A stretch of 64,000 nt of DNA. Origin: Fusarium oxysporum f. sp. lycopersici 4287. Lineage: Eukaryota; Ascomycota; Sordariomycetes; Hypocreales; Nectriaceae. Within the stretch, counting starts at the first letter, position 1, and every line of letters starts with the position of its first letter. This document shows, one piece after another, positions 25,131 to 35,784 of the stretch. Under the pieces are notes generated by a model, which was not told the origin of the DNA, did no database searches, and saw nothing but the letters and a program-made list of their open reading frames with translations. The position numbers were made by a program, and so were the translations under genes. Location of the stretch: contig NC_030994.1 of the NCBI RefSeq assembly GCF_000149955.1, positions 310,001 through 374,000 on the forward strand, in the 5' to 3' direction.

Positions 25131-26635
25131 TTAAGCAATTGGTTCACAAGTAAAGACACCTCGGACTTCGCCGTGACGGAACTTGAGGATCTGGAAATGT
25201 TAGCGAGGAGGATGGATAGTGACTGGGGAATAACTTACAATGTCATCAATTGATGGCATATGTTCCACCAACGAGAACAATCATGCCGATAATGAAAATG
25301 AGTCCATTGGCAATGGAAAGAAGGAGGTTCTCCTTTGAGTGCCAAGGTCCCTTTCGGATGAGCATGAACCACATAATAGAGGGGAAGTAAAATGTGAAGC
25401 CCGAAATGAACAGAGACGAAGAAATGGACAAGAGATCATTGAAGAAGGGAATGGCCTCGGCAATGATGAAAGCCACAACCGTGATGACAGTGACAAGGAC
25501 CAACCAAGTGATCCAACCCATCTTGGTGTTGATGTAGCGGATGATTGAGTTCTTGAACATACGTCCGTGGATGTAACGAGCGACAACTGTGGTGTTGATA
25601 GATCCAGAGATGAAGATGACGGGAAGGGCGACACCAAAGGCGATCTTGGAGATGGTAGAGCCAGCAGACAGAAGAGCAGGCGACTTGACCTCTGAACCGA
25701 CAAAGGCATAAATGAGAGCGCCAGTAAGGGTATAGATACCAATCTCGATCAGACCAAGAGCCCAGATTGACTTGACATAGTCACGAGGAGTATGCATCTC
25801 ATCCATGAAGCTGAACTGGCACACAGCAAAGGAGTAGGCGAAGACGATGTTGGTGATGGCGATGAAAGCGTCGGTGAAGCTGAGGTTGTCCTTGGGCCAA
25901 GCAGACCAGTCGACAGAGGACATGCCGCCTACTGAGTCGCCGGCTTGGACGCCGGTTGCGATGATTGTGATGGCGACAGCGATAGAAATGGAGACGAAGT
26001 CGATGTAACCAAGGATAGCAACCTCTGCGAATGAAGGAGGAATAGCGACGATGAGGAGGATGATGGCAGAGACGACACCAAATACGACAGAGCATGCTCC
26101 ATTGTTGGTGAGGTTCAGGAAGGCGATTGTTCCAGTGAGACAGTGAGATCCGACGAGGAAGATGAGCTGAAGAGCAAACATGACGCCAACCAGCTGTTCA
26201 AGTTAGTATACATCAATTGGGCATCGGGGCTTGACTAACCTCGTAACCAAACTTGCCAAACATGAGTCTACCAGCATCGGCATAATGAGAAACCTCGGGG
26301 AAAGCAAGCTTGACCTGTCCAACGACGTGCGATGTGTAGATGGCGACGAAACCAAGGCCGACAGTGAGAATGACACCAGCGACCATGCCGAGAGTGGCAA
26401 AGGCAGAAGGGAGAGATAGACATCCGAGAGCAATGGCCTCGACGATCAAGACGACTGTCAATCGCTTCCAGCCGAGACGGTGGAAGTGTGCGTTGCCTTC
26501 AGCGGCCTTTTGCTTCTCCATGTCGTTGATCTCGGCGACTTCGCCGGTTCGTGTGTCAAACATGTCTGGTACTGATTCTCGACGGCTCTTTTTTGTTTCT
26601 GTTGGAGCCGTTTGGGCTGTGTTGATTTGGTCCAT
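25131..26635 (-). CDS. Amino acid permease, AAAP (Mtr-like) family, apparent 3' frameshift
   Basis: Eleven-helix amino acid/auxin permease family transporter of the plasma or vacuolar membrane. Exon 1 (26635-26240) has a hydrophilic N-terminus and the first helices (ALGCLSLPSAFATLGMV); an intron of 46 bp at 26194-26239 precedes exon 2, which holds the remaining helices. As written, the frame stops at 25246 right after GGTYA, giving 447 residues. In the next frame the sequence immediately reads SIDDI, then a perfect intron (25191-25238), then about 19 residues ending at a stop at 25131, which is how such permeases usually end. One extra base near 25253-25257 explains this. It could be a sequencing error or a natural lesion. 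Confidence 0.85.
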
Positions 26636-26637
26636 GA

Positions 26638-26727
26638 TGTGTGTATGTATGTGTATGTAGTGTAAGTGATGTAAGTATATGTGTATAAGTGTATGTAGTG
26701 TAAGTGTATATAAGTATAAGTGTAGTT
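26638..26727. repeat. Degenerate GTATGT/GTATAAGT microsatellite in the permease 5' leader
   Basis: Starting three bases upstream of the permease ATG, about 90 bp consist of imperfect repeats of units such as GTGTATGTA and GTGTAAGT on the plus strand. In the mRNA this would be a CA/TA-rich leader. Likely simple-sequence drift, possibly affecting translation or transcription. Confidence 0.8.
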
Positions 26728-29222
26728 GAGATCTAGTGTCAAGATGAGTATAGAAAGTATGAGGAGAGGACCAGAGCAGAGAGGGAATACAGGTCTATTA
26801 TAAAGACCAGATAAGCAGAGACCGAGAATGAGGCCGATCTTTGTAGTTACCAGTGGGTCGAGATAGTCCCACCATTCTTCGGAGGCGACCTACGAATCTG
26901 AACCATAGCCCACGAACCCTGTTTCTCTTACATCTTGAATTCCCTCACCAGAACCTAATACCCCAGACCCCAGACTCCTCAAACGGACTCGTTTCTCAAA
27001 AAGCTTCTCGCGGTGCCGAAACTCCGTGTCATGAGGCTCGAGCTCGTGTGCAGTGTCGCGCCTACAGTGGATCACCAAAACCTTTCGATTACATAAAGTG
27101 GATCGCAACAGAGCCTCTTGCTTGGCTGCAGCCATGTTTGCATTAGTCAATAAAACTCTCCGTCCTGGCTGCGATGATGAAAATTTGGTAATAGACGGAC
27201 GGGGTTTGTGTCCCCAGAGATTACTCCGCAAAGGGGAGAGATTAAGTTGAGGAGAGGATGGGTTCCTTTACGTACGAGAATTGTTGGGAATGCGGAGCAG
27301 ACGGTAGACACTGAATGTCAAGTACCGTAGAGACTGAGGTTGAGACGGGAATAGGTACGGGCTTGTGACCGGCATTTCTCTGCCAAGTCGGATCCGTGGC
27401 TGTTTATCGCACGAGTGTCATACATATCGCATCCGAAAAATTTGCAAAAATGGCTTGGCTGAATTGACGGGAAAAAATCTGCCGCCCGTCGAAGTGTTCT
27501 CGAAGGTGTACTAGTCAGGGGTGGCGATTGGGGTTATGGGGAATGATAAAGGCTTGCAGGGGTGCCAAGCATTGACCATTGAGTCTTTTTTATTTCGTGG
27601 CCTCGAGATAGCGTATGTTGATGTGATTTGAAGGAGTTTAATGCATGGGAAATGTATGGTACGATATTAGGTGGGATATTCTGGCTTGAGCGTGAGGTTT
27701 CGGGGACTGAGGTATTTGGTGATCGAGGCGCGGTTAAATCACTTGACTTGGGGGGATGATCTAGCCGCTAATACGATGAACACGCGCTGTAATGCCTGAT
27801 TAAAATAGGCGACTATTCAATGGCCATCACGCTCTCAATCTGTCAGTCAGTCATTCACTCTGTCTCTGCAAATGGCTTCATCTCCTGCGAAACACTGGCT
27901 TCGGTATTCGGGGTTCTACAGTGATCAGTGCATTGCATCGCCTATCTAACAGGCCTATCTTGATAACTCCAAAGAGGCCAGATTAAAATCCGTCATTGAA
28001 ACAGAACCAATTGGTCATGTCGGACCGCATTGGCTGAGAAAGTATTTCTCTCGTAATGCTGTGGAGTTGCTGGCCCACTGAAACCAGCGATCTGTGATGT
28101 GATTCATATTTCTAATGGAATCCCCGAGTCAAGGCATCCGTAAACGGCCGACCCCGAGTGCACGGAGGCTGAGGAATATCGTGGGACAGTTCTAGACTTG
28201 GAGATGGGTTTATTTGTACGTGAGAGATTGGAGTTTTGAGTTTGCAGGAGAGGGCGTTCCGTAATGGCCGGTAGTTAACGGGTGAAATTGAGCTAAAAGT
28301 TAGTTTATACAGGATGGACTAGAATGGTAATGAGAATGCCGATCACCTGGCTCTGACGTAGGGTAGTTTAGCCTGTCTAGTCATGGTTTTGTTACGATGT
28401 GGACAATTGCGAAGTTATTGTTAATGGGGTAATTCTTACGTGTCTTATTGCTTTGTAGTGTTATTAAGTCCTCACTTGAGTCTTCTCAACTGTTGAGCTG
28501 GCCTCAAATACGTACAAACCATTGGCCTATGAGCAGGTGTGAAGTCGACGTCTCGTTGGTGTTGACTTCATTAAACTCACCATCTTTCTTACCCTACGTT
28601 TTCACAACAAGCTCCGGTTCAGCAATATGACCCTTGTTCAGCATCTTAACAGCGTTCTAAAGTCCGGGGTTAAATTTATCTAGCAATTTCGTCATTATTC
28701 CCGCTGATGTAAGATCCAACGGCCGCTATCGGTAGCGACGGCTTCAATGCGGCTCATTCACGCAGCGGCCGGGACTTCCCAAAGAGATTTTGGCAGTCTG
28801 ACTGGCTTTGTCCCATTGTGTGGTCTTCGTGTCATCTAATTGGTTGCGTCGCATCCACGGTTAATTGCGACGCGAATCTTGAATAGCCAACGTGGCGCGT
28901 TACATGCATACACCTCATGCTTACAAGGAATCATAGACTCTAACTACGCTCACTCATCCTTACTTTGACAATCTGACCCCGGACTTGAAGTCAACGGTCG
29001 GCATCTTATCTTGGCATGACATGCAGACTGTGGACACGGCACATTCCAAGCTTTCAGCTACACAGTGGATCTGGGGAACCTGGGTAACGGCATGACAAAC
29101 AATTACTATTAATAAATCTAACTCTATCGGATAATGCTCGCCTGGATATCTTTTCATCTCTCGTCAAACTGGAGCATCCTGAAAACGCCAAACTAGCCCA
29201 AAGCAACACTAACGAAAGTTTC
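26728..29222. other. Long upstream region of the permease, no gene found
   Basis: About 2.5 kb between the permease start and the 3' end of the arrestin-like gene. All open frames are short, without introns that join them into a plausible protein. Several GATA cores and CCAAT-like elements occur, which is unremarkable. A non-coding RNA cannot be excluded. Confidence 0.4.
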
Positions 29223-30488
29223 CTAGACATCGGGTGTTCCCATAACCACTTGGACAGGGACTGTCAAGTCAATCTTGACGTCTCCCTCCAAAACGACCTT
29301 GACGGTATATGCTCGTGAAATAATGCAGGAGTGAAATGTTGGGACAAACATTTTGTCTGCTGTAGGCAGTTTGAAGGGAACTTCGACTGTAGCTGTGTGA
29401 AAAACAGGTGAATCCTTGGTGCTTGTCATGTCGACATTCTGAGTCCATTGGACCTTGGGAGAGGCTTTTGGGAGAGACACTGAGAATGGATATCCAAAGT
29501 TTGCAACTGAAGATCCTTGTGTTGGTAGGTTCATCATTGGTTGATCGCGGAACCAAGTATGCGCTTGGATCTTGAGAGAAGCAGATGTGAATTGGGGAGG
29601 AATTACATCAGCAGCAGAAGGTTCAAAAGTGAAACTGATGGGAATTGAAGACCCGCTAGCTTCGTAGCCCTCTTTGGTGAGATGAACTGCAGCTGGTTGA
29701 GCCGCCACTGCAGAGATTCGACCCTGTGAAGCAGAGAAGATGTTCTTCTTGACCTTCTTGGACCTCTCAATCTTGTATAAATCGTCTCGCTCGGTAATGT
29801 TCAGAGGAGGCTCTTCGAAAGACGTTGGCATGACGTTGATGGCATGGGAGTTGCCGAGGGCAATGTTGAATCCCTGCCTGGCTCGCGTGAGGACATAGGC
29901 TTTGATGCTATATGTTACTCGTGCCATATCAGGTGCCATGTCGTCCTTTTCCCAGCCGCCGAGCGTTGGAGGCAATGCCATGTGTCGCTCCCAGACGTCT
30001 TCGGAGTTGGTCTTGTGGGAGCATGCTTTAGAGGAGAGATGGGCTGGGATGTTGAAGATGAAGGGAAATGTGTAAGTGACGCCAGCTTCAAGGACTTCTG
30101 CAGGATACTCGTCGATTGGCATCTCTAGGCGAAGGAATCGATGAGATGTCATGTGTGTCATGTCAGGACCATCCCTTCGCGTCTCGCTAAGTCCATCAAG
30201 AGAAATGTCAAGTCGATCGTAGCGAGTGTTTCTAGCAGGTGTGATGTTGACGACGCCAGAGACTTCAGAGTTGGTGGTGTACACCTTGGAGTTGAAGTGG
30301 CCATTGATGAGGATCTGGACTTCTGGTTTCTTTGTCATTTTTCCTTTCAGAGTTGAGGCCAGTGCATGTGCTGAGCCCCAAGGATGAATGCCTCCGTTTC
30401 GATGAATGCCGAGATGTTCATACTCTGGGGGAGTGTTGGGTAATTTTGTGACCTGAACGTCAACAAACGATGGAACCTTGGCTGCCAT
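29223..30488 (-). CDS. Arrestin-like protein with a PPxY motif
   Basis: Intronless gene of 421 residues with an N-terminal arrestin-like beta-sandwich (VQILINGHFNSKVYTTN through DISLDGLSETRR) and a second sandwich in the C-terminal half. Fungal alpha-arrestins recruit the ubiquitin ligase Rsp5 to membrane transporters. The motif PPEY at residues 20-23 is a match to the PPxY ligand of Rsp5 WW domains, which supports an adaptor role. Cargo is unknown. Its neighbour is an amino acid permease, but such adaptors act in trans, so adjacency carries little weight. Confidence 0.82.
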   Translation of the reverse strand: MAAKVPSFVDVQVTKLPNTPPEYEHLGIHRNGGIHPWGSAHALASTLKGKMTKKPEVQILINGHFNSKVYTTNSEVSGVVNITPARNTRYDRLDISLDGLSETRRDGPDMTHMTSHRFLRLEMPIDEYPAEVLEAGVTYTFPFIFNIPAHLSSKACSHKTNSEDVWERHMALPPTLGGWEKDDMAPDMARVTYSIKAYVLTRARQGFNIALGNSHAINVMPTSFEEPPLNITERDDLYKIERSKKVKKNIFSASQGRISAVAAQPAAVHLTKEGYEASGSSIPISFTFEPSAADVIPPQFTSASLKIQAHTWFRDQPMMNLPTQGSSVANFGYPFSVSLPKASPKVQWTQNVDMTSTKDSPVFHTATVEVPFKLPTADKMFVPTFHSCIISRAYTVKVVLEGDVKIDLTVPVQVVMGTPDV

Positions 30489-31664
30489 TGTAGGTGATGA
30501 AGAGGTTCAAGTTTGAGTGATTCAGGTGAAGCTCAGAGTGATGAGAATTGACCAAAATCCAACTCAGCTGACCCCCAGGATTTATATCTCTGTCTCTGTC
30601 CATCTGCGCCCTGTTGTGATTGACCCATTGACTGATCCATCCATCCATACCATCCCTAGCTTGTTGACATGTTGTAGGGCGCATGTAAAAAAAATGGTGA
30701 CATCCGATCCGACCCCGGCCTGGAAATAGATCATGGCGTAGTCATTTTTAAGCGGAATTTAAGCCGTGTAGAGCTAAGCTTATTCTTCGTCATTTCGAGG
30801 ACGTGCTTACACCCGTTTATCCGATTGATAAGTCTGAAGACATGTTCATCTTGGGCCTCAGAATTGGAGATTTGGAGATGGACCCACTGTAGATGTTCTG
30901 TAGATGTCCACTGACAATTTACAGCGGGGTCTTGTACGTAAAAATCGAGTGATGAGAAGTTTTTTTTGTGACAGCTTCGTTCACTGTCTCTACTCTGCTC
31001 TGTTCTGCTACTGTTGTCTAGCCTCGTTGTTGCCATTCATTGAGTTTGCACTTGTTTCTCATCTTACATTTGTCAGATTCATCATCATCTATCCCCCGTC
31101 TTACGGCTGAATCCGAAGTCGGCAGAAATAGCACGCCTTTGAAATTCGAGTCACGGAAAGCAAAAAAAGCCACAGATTTACGCGAGAGCAGACTATTTTC
31201 CTCGGGTGACCCTCCGAGACCATCACGGTAAGTTTTGACGGCATTCTCCATTATTAATCCACCACCTTGTCATGTCGACTACGCCCTGTGAAGAGTCACT
31301 GTCAGGACAAGGTGTAACGCCCTTCGTGTCAATGACTATGACAATAGGTATGGCGCAATATGAGAATGTTAGTTCAATAGCAATAATTAAATGGCGGTAT
31401 CAATTTAAGAGCAACATGTCAATAGATGGCGGCATCACTTCAATAGCAACAATTAATAATGCACGTTATGTACGAGTGAGACCTTGATGAACTTAAGCCT
31501 TGCCTGATGAATTTAAGCATCAGCTGCCAGGCCATGCACGTGCGATGACAATGTTTATCTTATCTTATCTCTTATCTCTCCCAAAATTTCCAAAGTTTGC
31601 CCCGCGATGAACACCACAGAAATTATCGCCAATCTAAACCCCCAAACACTGGGTGACTATCATC
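30489..31664. other. Divergent upstream region, arrestin-like gene and NOB1
   Basis: About 1.2 kb between divergent start codons. No convincing gene. The NOB1-proximal end carries a cluster of TTATC motifs, listed separately. Confidence 0.5.
31554..31578. promoter_or_regulatory. Cluster of four TTATC (GATA-type) motifs upstream of NOB1
   Basis: Four TTATC cores (GATAA on the other strand) lie within 25 bp, about 90 bp upstream of the NOB1 start codon. GATA factors in fungi bind HGATAR. A CT-rich core promoter is an alternative reading. Confidence 0.4.
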
Positions 31665-33023
31665 ATGTCTTCAGACGCAGCGGCTCACAAGCCCATTCAC
31701 AGCCTTGTACTTGATACAGGCCCTCTCATCAAGAACGACCCCCCCGCGAATACCCTTCGAGCTAAAGCTGAACAACTCTATACACTTCCCTGCATTATTT
31801 CCGAAATTCGAGATGCTGCCACACGAGCACGAGTAGAGACGACGCTCCTACCTTTCATCACCCTACGATCGCCCAACCCCGAGAGTGTAAAAGTCATTCG
31901 AGACTTTGCGAGAAGAACAGGAGATTTGGCCGTTTTGAGCAAGCCCGATATTGACGTCTTGGCGCTAGGGTATGAGTTGGAGTGTGAGCGAAATGGAGGT
32001 GATTGGAGATTGAGAAAGACGCCTGGTCAGAAGGGTTTGAATGGGAAGCCAAACAAGCCTGCTGAGGGTGAGGTTAAGACTGAGGCTGAGGCTAAGACTG
32101 AGGCTGAGGCTGAGAAGGTTGAGGAGACTCTAGAGAAGGCTGTTGACAATCTCACAATCGAGAACCCTCTTGAGCAGCCTACGGTCGGAGAGTCCAGTCA
32201 GTCTACAGAGGCAAAGGACACTGTCGCAGAGACTGTCGCTGAGCCAGAGCCCAAGGTCACAGAGTCAGGCACAGAGGTCACCGAAGAGACCGCCACAAAC
32301 ACGACCGCAGAGACAGCGCAGGCTGGCGAAAAGGCCGACGAAACAATCGAAGCCGTTGAAGAGGCATCTGACGGCGACGCCTCCGACGATGAAGGCGGCT
32401 GGATCACCCCCTCAAACCTCAAGAAGCACCAAGCAGCAGACACTGGAGCGACACCCTCAGCGCCCGTCCAAAAGACCCTCCAAGCCGCAGTCCTCACATC
32501 CGATTACGCCATGCAAAACGTCGCTCTCCGAATGAACCTCAACCTCGTCGCACCATCCCTCGCACGAATCACACATCTCAAGAACTGGGTTCTCCGCTGC
32601 CACGGCTGCTTCAAGATCACAAAAGAGATGAACAAGCAATTCTGTCCCTCTTGCGGCCAACCTACTCTCAACAGAGTAAGCTGCTCGACCGATGAGCACG
32701 GCAACTTCAAGATCCATCTCAAGAAGAACTTTCAGTGGAATAACCGTGGAAATGTCTACAGTGTTCCCAAGCCTGTTCACGGGTCTGCGAATGGTCGTCT
32801 TCCAAAGAACGCGGGCGGAAAGAATGGCTGGGGAAATAATCTCATTCTGGCGGAGGATCAGAAGGAGTTTACGCGGGCGGGAGAGGAACAGAGACGTCAG
32901 AGGAAGAAGGATATCATGGATCAGGATTATCTGCCCGATTTATTAACGGGGCATCGTGCAGGTGGCGGTCAAAAGATTCGTGTTGGAGCGGGACGAAATG
33001 TAAACTCGAAGAAGAAGCACTAG
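31665..33023 (+). CDS. NOB1: NOB1, 20S pre-rRNA 3'-end endonuclease
   Basis: PIN-domain endonuclease that cuts 20S pre-rRNA at site D to form mature 18S rRNA in late cytoplasmic 40S assembly. The N-terminus (LVLDTGPLIKN, with SEIRD after it) gives the first acidic residues of the PIN active site, and KPDIDVLALGYELE supplies more. A Glu/Ala/Lys/Thr-rich low-complexity linker spans about residues 130-240. The zinc ribbon follows, with CHGCF and CPSCGQP, then a basic C-terminus ending NSKKKH. Intronless, 452 residues. The ATG at 31665 is used because the open frame only extends upstream through a GTG. Convergent with NOP10. Confidence 0.95.
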   Translation: MSSDAAAHKPIHSLVLDTGPLIKNDPPANTLRAKAEQLYTLPCIISEIRDAATRARVETTLLPFITLRSPNPESVKVIRDFARRTGDLAVLSKPDIDVLALGYELECERNGGDWRLRKTPGQKGLNGKPNKPAEGEVKTEAEAKTEAEAEKVEETLEKAVDNLTIENPLEQPTVGESSQSTEAKDTVAETVAEPEPKVTESGTEVTEETATNTTAETAQAGEKADETIEAVEEASDGDASDDEGGWITPSNLKKHQAADTGATPSAPVQKTLQAAVLTSDYAMQNVALRMNLNLVAPSLARITHLKNWVLRCHGCFKITKEMNKQFCPSCGQPTLNRVSCSTDEHGNFKIHLKKNFQWNNRGNVYSVPKPVHGSANGRLPKNAGGKNGWGNNLILAEDQKEFTRAGEEQRRQRKKDIMDQDYLPDLLTGHRAGGGQKIRVGAGRNVNSKKKH

Positions 33024-33110
33024 TAGTTGTATTGAGACTTTTAGTCTAACGCCCAAACTGAACCGTAACGCCCGTCATGTGATGATTTATTGTTCCTCTG
33101 CAGAAGTCAG

Positions 33111-33323
33111 TCAGTACAGATCATCGAGAGTGAGAGTGGAGGACATACTCTGCTGAGTCAAGAGAAGCTCAAATCGTCGCTTGAGAGTAACGCGCTGGCG
33201 CGACCACTTGTCATCGGGGGAGAAGCGCGCGGGGTGGGCGGACTTGGTGACTTGTCCTTGGGCGACCTTCTTGAGGGTGTACAGGCGATTGCCTTGGGCG
33301 TCGAGGGTGTACATGAGATGCAT
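33111..33323 (-). CDS. NOP10: NOP10, H/ACA snoRNP subunit
   Basis: Small core protein of H/ACA ribonucleoproteins, which guide rRNA pseudouridylation and processing. The 70-residue product starts [17 protein letters not shown] and has the family run [18 protein letters not shown], very strongly conserved from yeast to human. The C-terminal tail of about 12 residues after LLLTQQ is a fungal extension. Intronless, and short enough to be missed by gene finders. It converges on NOB1, so two ribosome-biogenesis genes lie tail to tail with 87 bp between stops. Confidence 0.95.
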   Translation of the reverse strand: MHLMYTLDAQGNRLYTLKKVAQGQVTKSAHPARFSPDDKWSRQRVTLKRRFELLLTQQSMSSTLTLDDLY

Positions 33324-33820
33324 TTTGGCGGTTGATGTGATTGACTGTGAGGTTTTGGTGATGCTGAAGCTTTGCTGGAGAGATTGAGCAAAGAATTTTT
33401 TGACGGGGCTGAGATCACGTGCAAGGCTTATCGTTATCGAGCTTTGACTGGGGTGACTGAGTTTGGGGGACAAAATTGTGACACAGGCGTGCACTGTTAA
33501 CAGACTTTTCTTCACACAGACTTTTGTCATCCTTGGGTACACCTGGTACAGGCTTGATTTAGTGTGCATGCACTAATTTTAGGTTCTGATCATCATTACA
33601 GGGCATCATTCAGTGGCTGTCGCAAAAGTTGTCGCAAAATGATCAATTCAAAATACATGTTCAAAAGCGATCTCAAAGAGCGAAACTATCTCAAGAAACA
33701 ACAAAGTTGACACATGCTAGGCACTCGGGAATGACAGGCATCATCCATCGCATCCTCCAATTGACACAAATGACAGTCCAATGACAATGACAAAAATGAT
33801 GGTCCAAATGTCAGTGAGAA
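33324..33820. other. NOP10 promoter side and SAM decarboxylase 3' flank
   Basis: No further gene seen; the minus-strand open frame continuing upstream of the NOP10 ATG is not conserved in character. Confidence 0.5.
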
Positions 33821-35305
33821 TCACTTGGTAGGACTAACAGGCTCTCCAACACGAGCATTCTTAGTTCCAGCCCATCCTTCACGTTCGTAAAAGCGAAAGA
33901 CAAGATCGTAATCCTCAAAATCGTGAACAATACGATCAATGCGTCTGTATCCTCGAACAGGATCAACAAGACGCTTGGCAGCCCAATTGTTGGAATCATC
34001 ATCGCCCATGCAGTATGGGTTCTGAGCTGCACCCTTTGCTTCAAAAAGAGTGACGCTGAAACGACCGGGCTTGAAGATGTCTACAACATGTTCAATAATC
34101 TCAGTCGTGGTACGTCCGCTCTGACCACCAGGGACGTTGGTCTCGAATGAAGCGAAGGAACACTGAGGCTCGGGGGTGACGTGAACTGTAAAGTAATGCT
34201 CACCCTTGCCAGCCTCAGGAGGGACGACGCCATTAGCCGAGAAGCCGCAGGGACTGAACAGGTATGCGTCGACTCGCGCATCGGGATACTTGCTGGTTGG
34301 GTAGACGCTGGAGAGGCCGCAACTCTCCGAGACGACAGTTCCCAATGCGTGACCTTCAGTGGTCAGAGCCTCAATTGAGTCGAGCATGGTGTCGTCTTCG
34401 TTCGCGAAAACATCAACCTCGTCAACAGTCTCGGCAAGCCCTCCAAGGCTGTTGATGGCTTCCTCGCGTGCATCCTTCGCCTCTGCAGCCATCTTGTCGC
34501 TGGCGACCGCACTCGCGTGCGACAGATAGAACTGCTTGGCGTTTTCGGGATCGAGATCCGTCATGAGGATTTCGAGCGTCTCGTCATGGTAACTGCTTGG
34601 GAGTCCATTGAAGGATGTCCCGACGGGGATCTTGGTGCCTTCGACCTCACCGGGTGTACGAGGTGGCGTGAGGGCTTGCTGGTTGGGTGAGGTGAGGTAC
34701 AGATACCAGTGATCGCCGTTCATCTTGCCTACCATATAGGCACTACCTCCGTCGAACATGTCGTCGAGATACTTGACCTCTTGTTTCCAGCTGCGGTGGG
34801 GGCCTTGCTGTCTCTCGGGGAAGAGAAAGTTTTTGCGACTGTAGAATACTCGGTATGGAGTCGCTGCTGCTTGAATGTCGTCGGCCGAATTGGCATTATG
34901 GAATGGGAATCCATGTTTGGCGGCGATGTGAAGCATTCGTTGAAGGCCGAGAAGAAGGGTAGTGGTTCCGCAAGTCTTGAGAATGATCTTGTGAGGAAAG
35001 ACAAACATGCTCGACTCGGAGAGAAGATACGCATCCATCATTTCACTCTCAAGAACAGACAGGACCTTGCAATTGACCATATCAAGCATGGGAACCCAAG
35101 TATCAGCTGGAACTGCCTTTAGGCCATTGACGGGAGCAGTAGGAGGCAGAGTCGTCGGGCTAGGAGCGAACCAAACCTCGAGAAGCTTCTCAGGACCTTC
35201 AAAAGCGTTGGTCGAGTCGAGGTCGGCGGCTACATCATGGTTGATTGTCAGATGAGGTGTAGCCGAGGCAGGCGAAAAGGTGCAGTTGTACGGGACGGAG
35301 GTCAT
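33821..35305 (-). CDS. SPE2: S-adenosylmethionine decarboxylase proenzyme
   Basis: Makes decarboxylated SAM, the aminopropyl donor for spermidine and spermine. The 494-residue proenzyme self-cleaves between Glu97 and Ser98 in YLLSESSMFVFP to form the pyruvoyl cofactor. Other hallmarks are KTCGTTTLL with the catalytic Cys, ESCGLSSVYP-like sequence later, and FSPCGFSANG with VHVTPEPQCSFASFETN near the C-terminal catalytic Ser/His. Fungal enzymes carry an insert in the middle, as here (about residues 225-320). Intronless coding region; the leader contains an intron and candidate uORFs. Cytosolic enzyme. Confidence 0.96.
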   Translation of the reverse strand: MTSVPYNCTFSPASATPHLTINHDVAADLDSTNAFEGPEKLLEVWFAPSPTTLPPTAPVNGLKAVPADTWVPMLDMVNCKVLSVLESEMMDAYLLSESSMFVFPHKIILKTCGTTTLLLGLQRMLHIAAKHGFPFHNANSADDIQAAATPYRVFYSRKNFLFPERQQGPHRSWKQEVKYLDDMFDGGSAYMVGKMNGDHWYLYLTSPNQQALTPPRTPGEVEGTKIPVGTSFNGLPSSYHDETLEILMTDLDPENAKQFYLSHASAVASDKMAAEAKDAREEAINSLGGLAETVDEVDVFANEDDTMLDSIEALTTEGHALGTVVSESCGLSSVYPTSKYPDARVDAYLFSPCGFSANGVVPPEAGKGEHYFTVHVTPEPQCSFASFETNVPGGQSGRTTTEIIEHVVDIFKPGRFSVTLFEAKGAAQNPYCMGDDDSNNWAAKRLVDPVRGYRRIDRIVHDFEDYDLVFRFYEREGWAGTKNARVGEPVSPTK

Positions 35306-35586
35306 GGCGGCGGTTGGTCAGTGTTCTTTGCCCAGTGGCAGAGTCCGCGGAGCACTAGCTGCCGCTCAAACAGACTATGCGGCGTCTGTTTGAGAGAGTA
35401 GGCCCACAGGTACGGGGACTTGTTCAGATGCTGGCGGAGCCAGCAGCAATCGATCGATCGGGGGGTAACGTCTCGGGGACGTTAGGGAGGTCGCGAGCGG
35501 ATGAAGTGGTAGAGCTCTTTTGACGGAATTGTGGCAGTAGAAGTTACTTGGAAGAGGTGATTATCGGTAGATGCGTTGAAGGGGTG

Positions 35587-35695
35587 CTATCGGGGCCTGC
35601 TCCAGTGGTCAGTCGGTCTCTGATGATTTGAGGTCAAGTGAATCATACTTGGAAGGTCGAGAGAAGAGGAAGCGCAGAAGATCCGTCGGCCGCAT
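35587..35695 (-). promoter_or_regulatory. Candidate uORF spanning a 5'-UTR intron (SAM decarboxylase leader)
   Basis: An ATG at 35695 opens a frame that crosses an intron with GTATGA donor, CTGAC branch and GCAG acceptor (35597-35648). Spliced, it encodes 18 residues and stops at 35587; unspliced, it gives a different tail and stops within the intron. Start-codon use is not proven. Confidence 0.45.
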
Positions 35696-35763
35696 AGAAG
35701 CCCAGTAAAGGAACCAAGAAAGATCAGTGACGGTATCGAGAGAACCGTCGATTGTTTGACAGA

Positions 35764-35784
35764 TTAGACACGTTTATTCGACAT
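35764..35784 (-). promoter_or_regulatory. Candidate six-codon uORF (SAM decarboxylase leader)
   Basis: ATG at 35784 followed by five codons and TAA at 35764 (MSNKRV). Mammalian AdoMetDC is controlled by a six-codon uORF with another sequence. Whether this base is inside the transcript is unknown. Confidence 0.3.

Noticed and set aside
30731..31251. Minus-strand short frames between the arrestin-like gene and NOB1
   Set aside because: Low-complexity Ser/Arg/Phe-rich sequence without start context or introns. Likely promoter DNA.
34709..35122. Plus-strand frame of 137 codons inside SAM decarboxylase
   Set aside because: Antisense shadow of a strongly conserved gene. The same applies to frames inside CFD1 (36873-37346) and NOB1 (32143-32535).
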